Below are positions 18,771 to 27,616 of a stretch of DNA of 64,000 bases, one piece after another. The notes under the pieces are model-generated. The model saw only the letters and a list, made by a program, of their open reading frames with translations, had not been told where the DNA came from and did no database searches. The stretch is from assembly GCA_027061995.1 (NCBI GenBank), contig JAMOUT010000057.1, forward strand, positions 62,001 through 126,000, given 5' to 3'. Each line of letters starts with the position of its first letter. Position 1 is the first letter of the stretch. The stretch comes from Candidatus Aminicenantota bacterium. Its GTDB lineage: Bacteria > Acidobacteriota > Aminicenantia > JAMOAD01. The position numbers were made by a program, and so were the translations under genes.

Positions 18771-19696
18771 AAGCATTTATAACAGGGGTTACGGGTTTTG
18801 CGGGAACATATCTTGCGGATATACTGAAAAATAACGGGTATGAAATTTACGGAGTCTCTCTTGAAGATAGTGATGATAAAAACATATACAAGGGGGATAT
18901 AAATAATAAAGAGTATCTATATTCGCTTCTTGATAAAATATCTCCAGATATTATTTATCATCTTGCGGCTACAACATCCGTCAGAAGATCTTGGGAGATA
19001 CCGACCGAAACAATTAATAATAATTTTATCGTCAGTTTAAATATAATGGACTGGGTTAAAAGCAGAAAGGGAGTAAAACTTTTTATAATGGGCAGTGGTG
19101 AAACTTACGGAAACAGAAACTCATTCCCCATAAAAGAGAGTGATTTAATAGAGCCGCTTACCCCTTACTCTTTATCAAAATATCTTGCGGAGGAAACCGC
19201 TGTTTTCTTCAGTAAGAATCTCGGAACAAAGATTTATCTTTCAAGAGCTTTTAATTTCACAGGTCCGGGTCAAAGAGCTGTTTTTGTAATTCCCTCGTTT
19301 TCCAAACAATTGGCTGAGATGGAATTGGGATTAAGGGAAAAAATTTTAAAAGTGGGAAATCTTAAAGCTATCAGAGATTTTACCGATGTCAGGGACACTG
19401 CAAAAGCGATATATTTGATAACTGAAAAGGGTAGGTCGGGAGAGCCCTACAATATAGCGAGCGGCAGTTCGTATTCTATTGAGCAACTTTTATCAATTCT
19501 TCTCGAATTTGTTGATTTTAAGGTGGATATAATAAGAAATGAGAGTGAATTCAGAAAAAATGATATATTAAAACTTGAAGGTTCTTATGAAAAATTGTTT
19601 AATGATACAGGTTGGAAACCTGAAATAGATATTAAAACAACTTTAAAAGATAGTTTGGATTATTGGCGAAAAAAGTTAAGTGAAAAAAAATCTTGA
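18767..19696 (+). CDS. rmd: GDP-4-keto-6-deoxy-D-mannose reductase-like SDR
   Basis: A 309-residue extended SDR. It has T-G-V-T-G-F-A-G-T-Y-L at the N-terminus, catalytic Y-S-L-S-K (Tyr134, Lys138), R-A-F-N-F-T-G-P-G-Q near 160 and V-G-N-L-x-A-x-R-D-F-T-D-V-R-D near 200. The last two motifs are characteristic of Rmd, which makes GDP-D-rhamnose, and of GDP-mannose 4,6-dehydratase relatives. It is coupled to rfbB upstream and overlaps the DUF92 gene by 17 bases. No gmd is in the window, so the natural substrate could also be a dTDP-sugar delivered by RfbB. Confidence 0.7.
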   Translation: MKAFITGVTGFAGTYLADILKNNGYEIYGVSLEDSDDKNIYKGDINNKEYLYSLLDKISPDIIYHLAATTSVRRSWEIPTETINNNFIVSLNIMDWVKSRKGVKLFIMGSGETYGNRNSFPIKESDLIEPLTPYSLSKYLAEETAVFFSKNLGTKIYLSRAFNFTGPGQRAVFVIPSFSKQLAEMELGLREKILKVGNLKAIRDFTDVRDTAKAIYLITEKGRSGEPYNIASGSSYSIEQLLSILLEFVDFKVDIIRNESEFRKNDILKLEGSYEKLFNDTGWKPEIDIKTTLKDSLDYWRKKLSEKKS

Positions 19697-20996
19697 GATT
19701 AAAAGAAAGATAATTCATGTTTTTTTCGGGCTTCCCGTTATTTTATACAGATTTATCCCTTTTGAATGTGTAATGGCAATCGCTATTATTGCCATTGTGC
19801 ATAATCTTTTTATTGCCCCTTTTTACATGCGTTCTGTTTTTAAAAAAGAGAAAAAGATTGACATTGGAATTGTGATATATCCCATAGCGGTTCTAATATC
19901 CATAATTGTTTTTAAAAATAATCCTGTTTATGCATCCTTTATCTGGTTAACCCTGTCTTTCGGAGACGGTTTTTCAGGTTTAATCGGGGTTATATTCGGT
20001 AAAAAAAAATTAAAATATAATCCCGATAAAACTCTTGAAGGATTTTTGGCAGGTTTTATATCTTCTTCAACAGGGATGATTTTAATATATCTTTTATTAA
20101 GAAACAGATTTCCGCAAACACTTAATCCTAATGAAATCTTTTTCATGATTTTTTTACTCTCTTTTTCAACCTCTTTTGTGGAAACACTTCCTTTTAAAAT
20201 CAATGATAATATCACTGTTCCGATAACAGGTTTTATTATCACTTTTATCTTTATAAATTCAAGCGGAATCTCTCTTTTTATTAATACGGATAAAAATCAT
20301 ATAATATATTCCATTTTACTTTTTCTGTTTGCCGCAGCATCTTATATCCTTAAATTTCTTAATCTTTCGGGGAGCATATCAGCTTTTGTCATAGGATTTT
20401 CCATTTTATGCTTATCGGGAATTTATTCCCTCGGACTTTTAATAATATTTTTTATTTTATCGATTGCCGCCACAAAATTCAGGGACGATTATAAAAGAAT
20501 CATGGAGATTTCGGAAGAAAACAATGGAATCAGAGGGTTGACAAGTGTTTTACCTAAGGGGATTGTTCCCCTTTATGTCTCTCTTCTTATCGCTTTTCAT
20601 CCGAGTATGATTTATTTTAAGATTATATACCTTGTTGTGATAGGAACAGCTCTTTTTGATACTGTCAGTAGTGAGATAGGGAAAGGGTATGCGGGGCAAA
20701 CATTCTCACTGTTAAAACTCAGAAGGGTTTATCCGGGAGAAAGAGGGGGAATATCCGTCGAAGGAACTGTTGCTGGTTTTATCTCTCTGTTTATCCTTTA
20801 TTATATAGGGTATTATTTTAATATGTTGAGAGTTGAATATTTGGGGATAATGATATTGGCCCCTCTTATCTCAAATATTTTGGAGCCTTATTTTTATTTT
20901 ATTGTAAAAGGGGAAGAGAGGATAAAAAAAGCGATTGTAAATTCACTTAATTTATTATCAGCTGTTTTTATAATGATTATTTTTATTTATCTGTAA
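19680..20996 (+). CDS. Fused isoprenoid-alcohol kinase-like and DUF92 membrane protein
   Basis: A 438-residue polytopic protein starting with GTG inside the rmd gene. The first half carries K-R-K-I-I-H and F-G-D-G-F-S-G-L-I-G-x-x-F-G-K-K-K plus K-T-L-E-G-F-L-A-G-F, the CTP-dependent dolichol/phytol kinase (SEC59/VTE5) pattern. The second half, from about residue 215, is a DUF92/VTE6 domain with A-A-T-K-F-R-D-D-Y, I-R-G-L-T-S-V-L-P-K-G, D-T-V-S-S-E-I-G and P-G-E-R-G-G-I-S-V-E-G-T. In plants these are consecutive enzymes that turn phytol into phytyl diphosphate. Here one chain may salvage a prenyl alcohol. Activity is inferred. Confidence 0.75.
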   Translation: MKKNLEIKRKIIHVFFGLPVILYRFIPFECVMAIAIIAIVHNLFIAPFYMRSVFKKEKKIDIGIVIYPIAVLISIIVFKNNPVYASFIWLTLSFGDGFSGLIGVIFGKKKLKYNPDKTLEGFLAGFISSSTGMILIYLLLRNRFPQTLNPNEIFFMIFLLSFSTSFVETLPFKINDNITVPITGFIITFIFINSSGISLFINTDKNHIIYSILLFLFAAASYILKFLNLSGSISAFVIGFSILCLSGIYSLGLLIIFFILSIAATKFRDDYKRIMEISEENNGIRGLTSVLPKGIVPLYVSLLIAFHPSMIYFKIIYLVVIGTALFDTVSSEIGKGYAGQTFSLLKLRRVYPGERGGISVEGTVAGFISLFILYYIGYYFNMLRVEYLGIMILAPLISNILEPYFYFIVKGEERIKKAIVNSLNLLSAVFIMIIFIYL

Positions 20997-21459
20997 AAAA
21001 AGAGGCTACCCCTATTGAGATAGCATCGGATTCATCCTCTTTCATCTTGTTTGTATCAACCTTGATAAAATATTTAAGAGCCTCTTTTACTTGGGATTTT
21101 TGTGCTCTTCCGTATCCTGTGATTATATTTTTTACATCGGTAGGGGATATTGAAATTGTTTTAAGATTATTTTCAAAACCAAGATATATCAAAGCGCCCC
21201 TGAGATGAGCAAGGAGAAAAGAGCTTCTGACATTTATTCCCGTGAAAATATCCTCTATGATTATTTTATCAACTTGATATTGTTTTAAGATTTGTTTTAT
21301 CTCTGTTGTTATTATGAAAATTCTTTCTTCAAAAGAAAGTGTTTTATCGGTTGATATTATTCCGCTTTTTATAAGGGTTAATTCATCGCCGTTTTTTTCT
21401 ATGACGGCAAAACCGGTTCTATTTAATCCCGGGTCAATACCTATTACCCGTTTGCAAAT
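20983..21459 (-). CDS. ruvC: Holliday junction endonuclease RuvC, ATT start
   Basis: Cleaves four-way junctions during recombination, with RuvAB. The full 158-residue product is encoded. The four catalytic acids are present with normal spacing: Asp9 in G-I-D-P-G, Glu69 in I-I-I-E-D, and Asp142/Asp145 in D-E-S-D-A. A central F-T-G-I-N-V-R-S-S segment and S-P-T-D-V-K also fit. No ATG, GTG or TTG occurs in frame before Leu90, and an upstream in-frame TGA limits the start. ATT at 21459-21457, 8 bases after AGGAG, is the only well-placed start. It overlaps the yebC stop by 16 bases and the convergent DUF92 gene by 14. Confidence 0.93.
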   Translation of the reverse strand: MCKRVIGIDPGLNRTGFAVIEKNGDELTLIKSGIISTDKTLSFEERIFIITTEIKQILKQYQVDKIIIEDIFTGINVRSSFLLAHLRGALIYLGFENNLKTISISPTDVKNIITGYGRAQKSQVKEALKYFIKVDTNKMKEDESDAISIGVASFFTDK

Positions 21460-22196
21460 TTGTCTATCTCCTCATCGCTAATATCAAAATTAGCCCAAAC
21501 ATTCTGAATATCATCATGATCTTCAAGAACTTCCATAAGTTTTAACATCTGATTCGCTTGTTTACCTTCGAGTTTAACAAATGTTTGGGGGATTAGTCCC
21601 ACTTTCGCATCATCATATTCAACGCCATTTTCTTTAAAAGCATTGACAACGGTATCAAAATCTTCGGGTGTCGTATAAACAACGAAATTGGATTCCTCCT
21701 CCTGCATATCCTCTGCGCCCGAATTTATAACGAGCTCCATAAGTTTTTCCTCATCTATTTTATCTTTAGGAACTATTATGAAACCTTTCCTGTGAAACAT
21801 CCATGCGACACAGCCTGATTCTCCCAAATTCCCGCCGTGTTTTGAAAAAATATGTCTTAATTCGGCAACCGTTCTGTTTTTGTTGTCGGTTACTGTTTCA
21901 AGATAAACTGCAACCCCTCCCGGTCCGTATCCTTCATATTTTATCTCTTCATAATTTACCCCTTCTATTTCACCGGTTCCCCTTTTAATAGCTTTTTCTA
22001 TATTATCTTTGGGCATGTTTGCTTGCTTTGCGTCTGCTATTGCTTTTCTTAATCTTGAATTTTTCTCGGGATCTCCCCCTCCCTCTCTTGCTGCAATTTG
22101 AAGTTCCCTGATAAGCCTTGTGAATATTTTACCCCTTTTTGCATCAACCGCAGCTTTTTTATGTTTTATCGAATGCCATTTGGAATGTCCTGACAT
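21444..22196 (-). CDS. yebC: YebC/PmpR/TACO1-family protein
   Basis: Starts [14 protein letters not shown], the hallmark of this family, with 250 residues as usual. Members are DNA-binding regulators or, as shown more recently for some bacteria, ribosome-associated factors that relieve stalling on proline stretches. A strong AGGAGG precedes the start. ruvC follows with overlapping frames, and yebC-ruvC is a conserved neighbourhood in many bacteria, usually followed by ruvA and ruvB, which are not here. Confidence 0.96.
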   Translation of the reverse strand: MSGHSKWHSIKHKKAAVDAKRGKIFTRLIRELQIAAREGGGDPEKNSRLRKAIADAKQANMPKDNIEKAIKRGTGEIEGVNYEEIKYEGYGPGGVAVYLETVTDNKNRTVAELRHIFSKHGGNLGESGCVAWMFHRKGFIIVPKDKIDEEKLMELVINSGAEDMQEEESNFVVYTTPEDFDTVVNAFKENGVEYDDAKVGLIPQTFVKLEGKQANQMLKLMEVLEDHDDIQNVWANFDISDEEIDKFANG

Positions 22197-22255
22197 ATCA
22201 ACCTCCTTAGTATTGAATATTGAATTTTATCACATAGAATTTATTCTTTCAAATA

Positions 22256-23398
22256 TTATTTTTTTCCGATAAAAACAGAGATTGATTGTTTTACTTTTGA
22301 AAGATATTTTTCATAACTGAAGTTTTCTTCAGCGAATTTTTTCCCTTTTTCCCCCGCTTTTATCCCCTCTTGGGATAATCCTCTGTTTATCCCTTCCGCT
22401 ATCCCTTCCGGGGTAGGGGGGATTAGAACAGAGATTTCATCCGTTAAAATCTGAGTATGGCTCAGTATATTTGTTGCAACTATCGGTTTTCCCGATTTTA
22501 GATAACTGTATATTTTAAGCGGGGTATTTGTTCCCTCTTTTCGCGGAGACAAAAGTAAATCGGCTGCTTTAATATAATTTATTATCTCTTTCTTAGGAAC
22601 CTGTTTTATAAATTTTATTTTACTGTCATCGGGTTTATAATTATTTTTGATTTTTGCTATCTGCTCCTCATCTCCGCCGACAACCAAAATTTTAACATCA
22701 TCTTTTAAAAGTTCGGATGCTTTTACAAGAAGATCTATCCCTTGGTAGTGTTCAAGAGTTCCCGCATAAAGAGCTATTTTTTTATCGGGAAACATATTTT
22801 TAATCTCTTTTATCTTTGTTTTATCGGGCTCATACTCTTCATCCAAAAAATTTTCAATTAATATAATGGTTGAGTTTTCGAATTTCGATTTCACATGGTT
22901 AAAGAGTTCGGGGCAAATCGTTATTATTGAATCCGAGTTTTTAAGGACAAAGTTTTCAAGAATGGTGAGAGTTTTGATAATTGTTTTTGATTTTGTGAAA
23001 TTGAAATTTGTCATTTGTTGAGGGAGTGAAGAATGCATATCATAAAGATGGGGTTTTTTAAAAAATTTATTCAAAAAAGCACCGAGATATCCCCCCTCCT
23101 CATGAGTATGAATGATGTCATATCTTTTAAAAACAGCATAATAGAATGCTTTGGGAAACAAAAACATATCAAGTATGATTTTTTTTAAAGAGGGACCTAT
23201 CTTCACTTTTTTAATAAAGGGAACTTTGAAACTTCTTATGATTCTCAGGTTTTTGATTTCAACATCCTCCCCTATCGGGTATGTGATAATATCGATTTTA
23301 TGTCCTAATTCGGATAATGCTTTTATTCGATAAAATTCACTGAAAGGGGTTCCTCTCGGTTCAAAAAAAGGCTCGGGGGCTATCATTAATATTTTCAT
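22256..23398 (-). CDS. GT4-family glycosyltransferase
   Basis: A 380-residue GT-B fold enzyme. The N-terminal domain begins M-K-I-L-M-I-A-P-E-P-F-F-E-P-R-G-T-P with an H-T-H-E-E near 95. The C-terminal domain has I-A-L-Y-A-G-T-L near 210 and P-R-K-E-G-T-N-T-P-L-K-I-Y-S-Y near 290, the GT4 E-x7-E nucleotide-sugar site. It would transfer a hexose, probably to a glycolipid or surface polysaccharide. It lies 59 bases upstream of yebC on the same strand and near the rfbB/rmd genes. Acceptor and sugar are unknown. Confidence 0.85.
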   Translation of the reverse strand: MKILMIAPEPFFEPRGTPFSEFYRIKALSELGHKIDIITYPIGEDVEIKNLRIIRSFKVPFIKKVKIGPSLKKIILDMFLFPKAFYYAVFKRYDIIHTHEEGGYLGAFLNKFFKKPHLYDMHSSLPQQMTNFNFTKSKTIIKTLTILENFVLKNSDSIITICPELFNHVKSKFENSTIILIENFLDEEYEPDKTKIKEIKNMFPDKKIALYAGTLEHYQGIDLLVKASELLKDDVKILVVGGDEEQIAKIKNNYKPDDSKIKFIKQVPKKEIINYIKAADLLLSPRKEGTNTPLKIYSYLKSGKPIVATNILSHTQILTDEISVLIPPTPEGIAEGINRGLSQEGIKAGEKGKKFAEENFSYEKYLSKVKQSISVFIGKK

Positions 23399-23547
23399 TT
23401 TATTTCCTTAATAAATATTTAAGATTGAGATTTTAACATTTATAACCTTATTATTCAACCTTATCCTCTTAAACATGTTGAATAGAGTTGATTTTATCTG
23501 TTAAAAAATGATATTCTACCCTTTAATAAATTGAAACGGAGAAAAAA

Positions 23548-23880
23548 ATGGAGATAATAATAAAATCAAAAGATGAGTTAAAAGAAAGATTGGAAAAGGA
23601 TACGGCTCAGCTTTTATATTTTTCCACCCCTACTTGTAATGTTTGTAAAATATTAAAACCTAAAATTATTAAAATGCTTGAAGAAAAATATCCTGAGATG
23701 GGATTTTATTATATAGATGTTGAGGAACATAAAGAAATAGCCGCGGAAAATTCGGTTTTTACAATACCTACAATTCTTGTATTTTTCGATAATAAAGAGA
23801 CAATAAGAAAGAGCAGATATGTCGGGGTAAAAGAGTTAGAAGAGCTTATTCGTCGCCCTTATTCAATGTTTTTTGAATAG
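23548..23880 (+). CDS. Thioredoxin-family protein with a C-N-V-C site
   Basis: A 110-residue single thioredoxin fold: F-S-T-P-T-C-N-V-C-K (Cys30, Cys33), a D-V-E-E-H strand, and the cis-proline loop F-T-I-P-T. The usual W-C-G-P-C is replaced by C-N-V-C, so the redox potential and partner may differ from ordinary thioredoxin. No signal peptide, so cytoplasmic. CGGAGA provides the Shine-Dalgarno. The trxB-like gene at 50512 is far away. Confidence 0.85.
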   Translation: MEIIIKSKDELKERLEKDTAQLLYFSTPTCNVCKILKPKIIKMLEEKYPEMGFYYIDVEEHKEIAAENSVFTIPTILVFFDNKETIRKSRYVGVKELEELIRRPYSMFFE

Positions 23881-23884
23881 TATA

Positions 23885-23905
23885 ATAAATAAATCTTTTA
23901 TTTAT
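23885..23905. terminator. AT-only hairpin between convergent genes
   Basis: Nine-base perfect arms ATAAATAAA and TTTATTTAT with a three-base loop, lying right after the thioredoxin stop and across the stop of the convergent SDR gene. The position suits a bidirectional terminator, but the stem holds no G or C. Confidence 0.4.
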
Positions 23906-24867
23906 AATAATCCCTGTTTTTTATACCAAGCTATTGTTATTTTCATCCCCTCTTTGAATTTTATTTTAGGGGAATAATTAAAGAGCTTTTTGGCTTTTTC
24001 TATTGAAAGAGGTTTGCTTCTCTCAAAAAAAGCAAGACTTGATGATGTTAACGGGAGAGTTATTCCGAGAGGTTTGGAGATTGCATCAAGAGATTTTGCC
24101 AGAAGTTTGAGTGGAAGAAGCGGGATTTTAAAAGGGAGAATCTTTTTATTAAGAGTTTTGGCAATGGTTTTTACCATCTCTTCTATTGTTAAAATTTCAT
24201 CCGAGCTCATATTAAATATCTCTCCCGAAGGGATGTTTTTTGATTTCATTAAGAGGATTATTCCTTCTGCAATATCTTCAACGAAAACAGGGGTTTGTTT
24301 ACCATCCCCTTTCCCGGCTATAAAAAAATATCCTTTATTTATTGTTCTGAAAAGTTTAAGTGTTCTTTTATCCTCGGGACCATATATCCAACCCGGCCGG
24401 ATAATCTTTATGTTTATTTTATCTTTGAATTTTAATACAGCTTTTTCCCCTTCATATTTTGTTTTTTCATAATTATCTTCAGGGGTGGGAGGAAAGTTTT
24501 CATCAATAACCCCTTGTTTTGTCCCTTTCCCGTAAACTCCAGCGGAGCTTATGTATATGAAATTTTTTATTCCGGAAGAAATTGCCGCTTTAACCATATT
24601 TTCGGGAAAAAGAGTGTTTATTTTATAATAATAATCATAATCAGCTTTTGTCCATCCGAGAGCAGCAGCCATATGAATGATTGTATCAGCTCCGGCTATA
24701 ATTTGTTTTAGAAAATCAAAGGATATATTATCTGTTTTTATCTCTTTTACCCCTTTGATTTTTGAACTTGTTTTATTGATAAGATTTACAGTTTCATACC
24801 CTTCATCAACAAGTTTTCGTAAAACGAATTTTCCCAAAAAACCGGAACCACCTGTAACAATTATCAT
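23902..24867 (-). CDS. NAD-dependent epimerase/dehydratase-family protein
   Basis: A 321-residue extended SDR: T-G-G-S-G-F-L-G at residue 5, H-M-A-A-A near 66, I-S-S-A-G-V-Y-G near 105, catalytic Y-E-K-T-K near 132 and I-R-P-G-W-I-Y-G-P near 156. The C-terminal half resembles sterol or sugar-nucleotide dehydrogenases rather than a defined epimerase. A leaderless promoter precedes the ATG. Substrate unknown. Confidence 0.8.
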   Translation of the reverse strand: MIIVTGGSGFLGKFVLRKLVDEGYETVNLINKTSSKIKGVKEIKTDNISFDFLKQIIAGADTIIHMAAALGWTKADYDYYYKINTLFPENMVKAAISSGIKNFIYISSAGVYGKGTKQGVIDENFPPTPEDNYEKTKYEGEKAVLKFKDKINIKIIRPGWIYGPEDKRTLKLFRTINKGYFFIAGKGDGKQTPVFVEDIAEGIILLMKSKNIPSGEIFNMSSDEILTIEEMVKTIAKTLNKKILPFKIPLLPLKLLAKSLDAISKPLGITLPLTSSSLAFFERSKPLSIEKAKKLFNYSPKIKFKEGMKITIAWYKKQGLL

Positions 24868-24872
24868 TTGAG

Positions 24873-24901
24873 ATGATATAATAATTATAAAAACCGGTCA
24901 A
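24873..24901 (-). promoter_or_regulatory. Leaderless promoter of the SDR gene
   Basis: TTGACC (24901-24896), 17 bases, TATCAT (24878-24873), then 5 bases to the ATG at 24867. No Shine-Dalgarno sequence. Confidence 0.6.
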
Positions 24902-24994
24902 TTATTTTTTTTCCATAAAATACGAATAAGAAGGAAAAACGAATTATAAAAGAGGATTAAAATATATGTTAGGAAGCCATGTAATTGCTTGGTT

Positions 24995-26425
24995 TTATAA
25001 TTGGGTTTTAAAAACAAAAATATGTTTTATTAGATTTCGAGGAATGATTACTATTGTTTCTCCATTTTCTATGGTTGATTTAAGCTTTTCACCCGATAGT
25101 GTTCTGAATATCGAGTTTGCGGGAAATATTTTTTTAAGAGAGATTCTTTTTGTATTATTATTATCGGGAAAATGAAATATATGGACAGTATCAGCTTTTT
25201 TATTGAATCTTATATTCCCGAAACCATATATTTTAAAAGTTGTTGTTCCATAAATAGCTTCTCCGTTAATTTTAAGCCATTCACCAATCTCCTTCAGTAT
25301 TTTGTAAGCTTCGGGATCCCAATCACCTTCGGGTGAGGGAGCGATATTTAAAAGGAGATTTCCCCCTTTTGATACTATATCAATAAGCATTCGGATAATT
25401 TGCTCTGATGATTTATATATCGGTTTTTTAACAAAAGACCAACTTTGAGACATAGGAATACAGGATTCCCAAGGGTAGGGAATAATATTCTCGGGGACAG
25501 TATTTTCTGGAGTCAGATAATTTTGATTCTTCCCTTCGACAGATCTGTCAACAACTATCATATCTGGCTGTTTTTCTCTGATTCTATCAACTAATTCATC
25601 CATCTTTATATCTTGTGATACTATTCTGTGCTTAATAAAGCCTGTTTTTGATTCTTTGGCTTTTTCTTTATAAAAGTTTTCAATATCCTGTTTTGAACTC
25701 TTTGCAACCCAGCCACCGTCAAGCCATATAATATCAATCTTTCCGTAATTACTCACAAGCTCCATAATCTGATTATGGGTAAATCTGACAAATTTATTCC
25801 AAAGCGACGGATAAGTAGCGGGATCATAATTCACATTCCTATCGAACGGTGGGAAAGAGGGGTTCCAATAGTATTCTGAGTGCCAATCGGGTTTTGAAAA
25901 ATAAGCACCCACCCAAAGCCCCTTCTTCCTGAAACTATTAAAAATCTCTTTTGTTATATCGGCTCTTTTATTTTTACCGAAGGGGCAATCTTTAGCCGTT
26001 ATCTTATAATCAGTGTATTTTGTATCAAACATGCAAAATCCGTCATGGTGTTTTGTGGTAAAGATAAGGTATTTCATGCCCGCCTGTTTCGCAGCTTTTG
26101 CCCATTTGTCGGGATTAAATTTCACAGGATTAAAACTGTTTTTAAGAGATTCATACTCCTTTTTGTATTTGAAATAGTTTTCGGGATTTTTGCCGGTTGT
26201 TCTTTTACACCATTCATAATCTTCGGGAACAAGGGACCAAGATTCCACTATTCCCCACTGACTGTATATGCCCCAGTGCATCAAAAGACCGAATTTCAGA
26301 TTTTGCCATTTTTTGATTTTTTCTCTTACGAGAGGGTTTGAATCTGTGATATATCTATATTGTTTTGCATAAGATACGATTAAAACAGATAAAAAAATAA
26401 GGATGATGAAATATTTTTTTTTCAT
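24995..26425 (-). CDS. Secreted alpha-L-fucosidase, GH29 family
   Basis: Removes alpha-linked L-fucose from glycans. The 476-residue protein has an N-terminal signal peptide, then F-G-L-L-M-H-W-G-I-Y-S near residue 45, T-K-H-H-D-G-F near 125, and the nucleophile strand I-I-W-L-D-G-G-W with Asp236. Later there is G-G-N-L-L-L-N-I-A-P-S-P-E-G-D-W near 360, a GH29 signature. It acts outside the inner membrane, suggesting use of fucosylated polysaccharide or glycoprotein. It is monocistronic under a leaderless promoter. Confidence 0.93.
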   Translation of the reverse strand: MKKKYFIILIFLSVLIVSYAKQYRYITDSNPLVREKIKKWQNLKFGLLMHWGIYSQWGIVESWSLVPEDYEWCKRTTGKNPENYFKYKKEYESLKNSFNPVKFNPDKWAKAAKQAGMKYLIFTTKHHDGFCMFDTKYTDYKITAKDCPFGKNKRADITKEIFNSFRKKGLWVGAYFSKPDWHSEYYWNPSFPPFDRNVNYDPATYPSLWNKFVRFTHNQIMELVSNYGKIDIIWLDGGWVAKSSKQDIENFYKEKAKESKTGFIKHRIVSQDIKMDELVDRIREKQPDMIVVDRSVEGKNQNYLTPENTVPENIIPYPWESCIPMSQSWSFVKKPIYKSSEQIIRMLIDIVSKGGNLLLNIAPSPEGDWDPEAYKILKEIGEWLKINGEAIYGTTTFKIYGFGNIRFNKKADTVHIFHFPDNNNTKRISLKKIFPANSIFRTLSGEKLKSTIENGETIVIIPRNLIKHIFVFKTQL

Positions 26426-26431
26426 TAAATG

Positions 26432-26460
26432 ATAATAGCCTTGAAACCTTGTTTTGTCAA
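26432..26460 (-). promoter_or_regulatory. Leaderless promoter of the fucosidase
   Basis: Perfect TTGACA (26460-26455), 17 bases, TATTAT (26437-26432), then 6 bases to the ATG at 26425. No Shine-Dalgarno sequence. Confidence 0.7.
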
Positions 26461-26807
26461 GGAGTTTACAGATAAAAAAAGCGCTTGCTTGGAATGGACG
26501 GAAGAGAAAAGGGGGAAAGCAAGGGGTGTTGTATATCTCTTTATAAATTTCTATTGCTGTATATATAGGGAAGTTTATTTTGTGTGAATCTTTTCATGTC
26601 GTCATCTTGTATTTTATTAATCCTGTTTTTTTTATTATTCGATTTTTATAATAAAAACTCTAAAGTCTCGGCCTGTAAAAATTATAAATTGCAAATGGAT
26701 ATTATCGGAGCAAAAAATAAGCGGTAAAATCTTCCGATTTTATGCATCTTATGCCGATTTATTGACATATTACTGATAAAAAGTCCCATGAATACTTAAT
26801 TATAGAA
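26461..26807. other. Long divergent intergenic region upstream of the flagellar operon
   Basis: The gene-free stretch between the fucosidase and flgF (26426-26848 in all). No ORF and no recognised riboswitch. It presumably holds the control region of the 9-kb flagellar operon. GCCGAT at about 26752-26757 recalls a sigma-28 -10 core but has no matching TAAA at the required distance. Confidence 0.5.
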
Positions 26808-26822
26808 TGGCATAATATTTGA
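26808..26822 (+). promoter_or_regulatory. Possible sigma-54-like promoter of the flagellar operon
   Basis: TGGC at 26808-26811 and TTGA at 26819-26822 have the spacing of -24/-12 elements, but the near-invariant GC of the -12 box is GA here. It sits about 26 bases before flgF. Weak evidence. Confidence 0.3.
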
Positions 26823-26848
26823 TAATTAATTTTAATAAGGAGGTTTAT

Positions 26849-27601
26849 ATGTGGAATGGATATTATACCGCGGCATCGGGAATGCTTTCAACGATAAGAC
26901 AACTTGATATTGTTTCAAATAATCTTGCCAATATATCAACCTCGGCTTATAAAAAGGATAAGATGAGTATTGAAACGATTAAGTTTAAAAACCCTTCAGC
27001 CCAATCCGATAGTTTTGATGAAATCCTGAATAATCAGGCAAGAATAGCCGGAGTATCGATTGATTTTGAGCCCGGTTCCATAAAAACCACGACAAGAGAG
27101 CTTGATATAGCTCTTCTGAATCCCAAAGGTTTTTTTGCAGTTAAAACTGAAAACGGGATAAGATATACGAGAGACGGAGAATTTTATATCAATGATAAAG
27201 GGGTGCTGACAAATAAAAACGGATACATTGTTATGTCAAAATCGGATAAACCGATAAAAATAATCGGAACTAATAATAAAGTTAGTTTTAGTGAAAAAGG
27301 GGATGTTTATATAGGTGAAAATCTTATCTCCACGCTGAAAATCGTTGATTTTAAAAACAGAGTGAATTTGAGAAAAGAGGGTAAATCTTTGTTTGTCTAT
27401 AATGGTAAAAAAAATGAGATATTTGAGGTGAAAGATCCTCAAGTGAGAACCGGAGCTCTTGAAAGATCCAATGTATCAATTGCAGATGCAATGGTGGATA
27501 TGATAAAAATAACAAGGATGTATGAATTTCAGCAAAGAGTGATGGACACAATTTTGACTGATATTGCCAAAAAAACAACGGATGAAGTTGGAAAACCATA
27601 A
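26849..27601 (+). CDS. flgF: Flagellar rod protein FlgF
   Basis: Proximal rod subunit secreted through the flagellar type III apparatus. The N-terminus M-W-N-G-Y-Y-T-A-A-S-G-M-L and N-N-L-A-N-I-S-T-S-A-Y-K are the conserved rod/hook D0 motif. The C-terminus M-V-D-M-I-K-I-T-R-M-Y-E-F-Q is its pair. At 250 residues, and directly before flgG, it is FlgF rather than FlgG. I start it at 26849, 5 bases after AAGGAGG, not at the open frame's first Met ten codons earlier. It is the first gene of the operon through csrA. Confidence 0.92.
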   Translation: MWNGYYTAASGMLSTIRQLDIVSNNLANISTSAYKKDKMSIETIKFKNPSAQSDSFDEILNNQARIAGVSIDFEPGSIKTTTRELDIALLNPKGFFAVKTENGIRYTRDGEFYINDKGVLTNKNGYIVMSKSDKPIKIIGTNNKVSFSEKGDVYIGENLISTLKIVDFKNRVNLRKEGKSLFVYNGKKNEIFEVKDPQVRTGALERSNVSIADAMVDMIKITRMYEFQQRVMDTILTDIAKKTTDEVGKP

Positions 27602-27616
27602 ATATAGGAGGAAAGA

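Noticed and set aside
20983-21192. A 69-residue stand-alone protein
   Set aside because: It is the C-terminal part of ruvC; the reading frame is open and homologous up to the ATT at 21459.
26461-26807. c-di-GMP or other riboswitch before flgF
   Set aside because: I found no conserved core sequence or multi-helix layout; GC-rich stems are absent.
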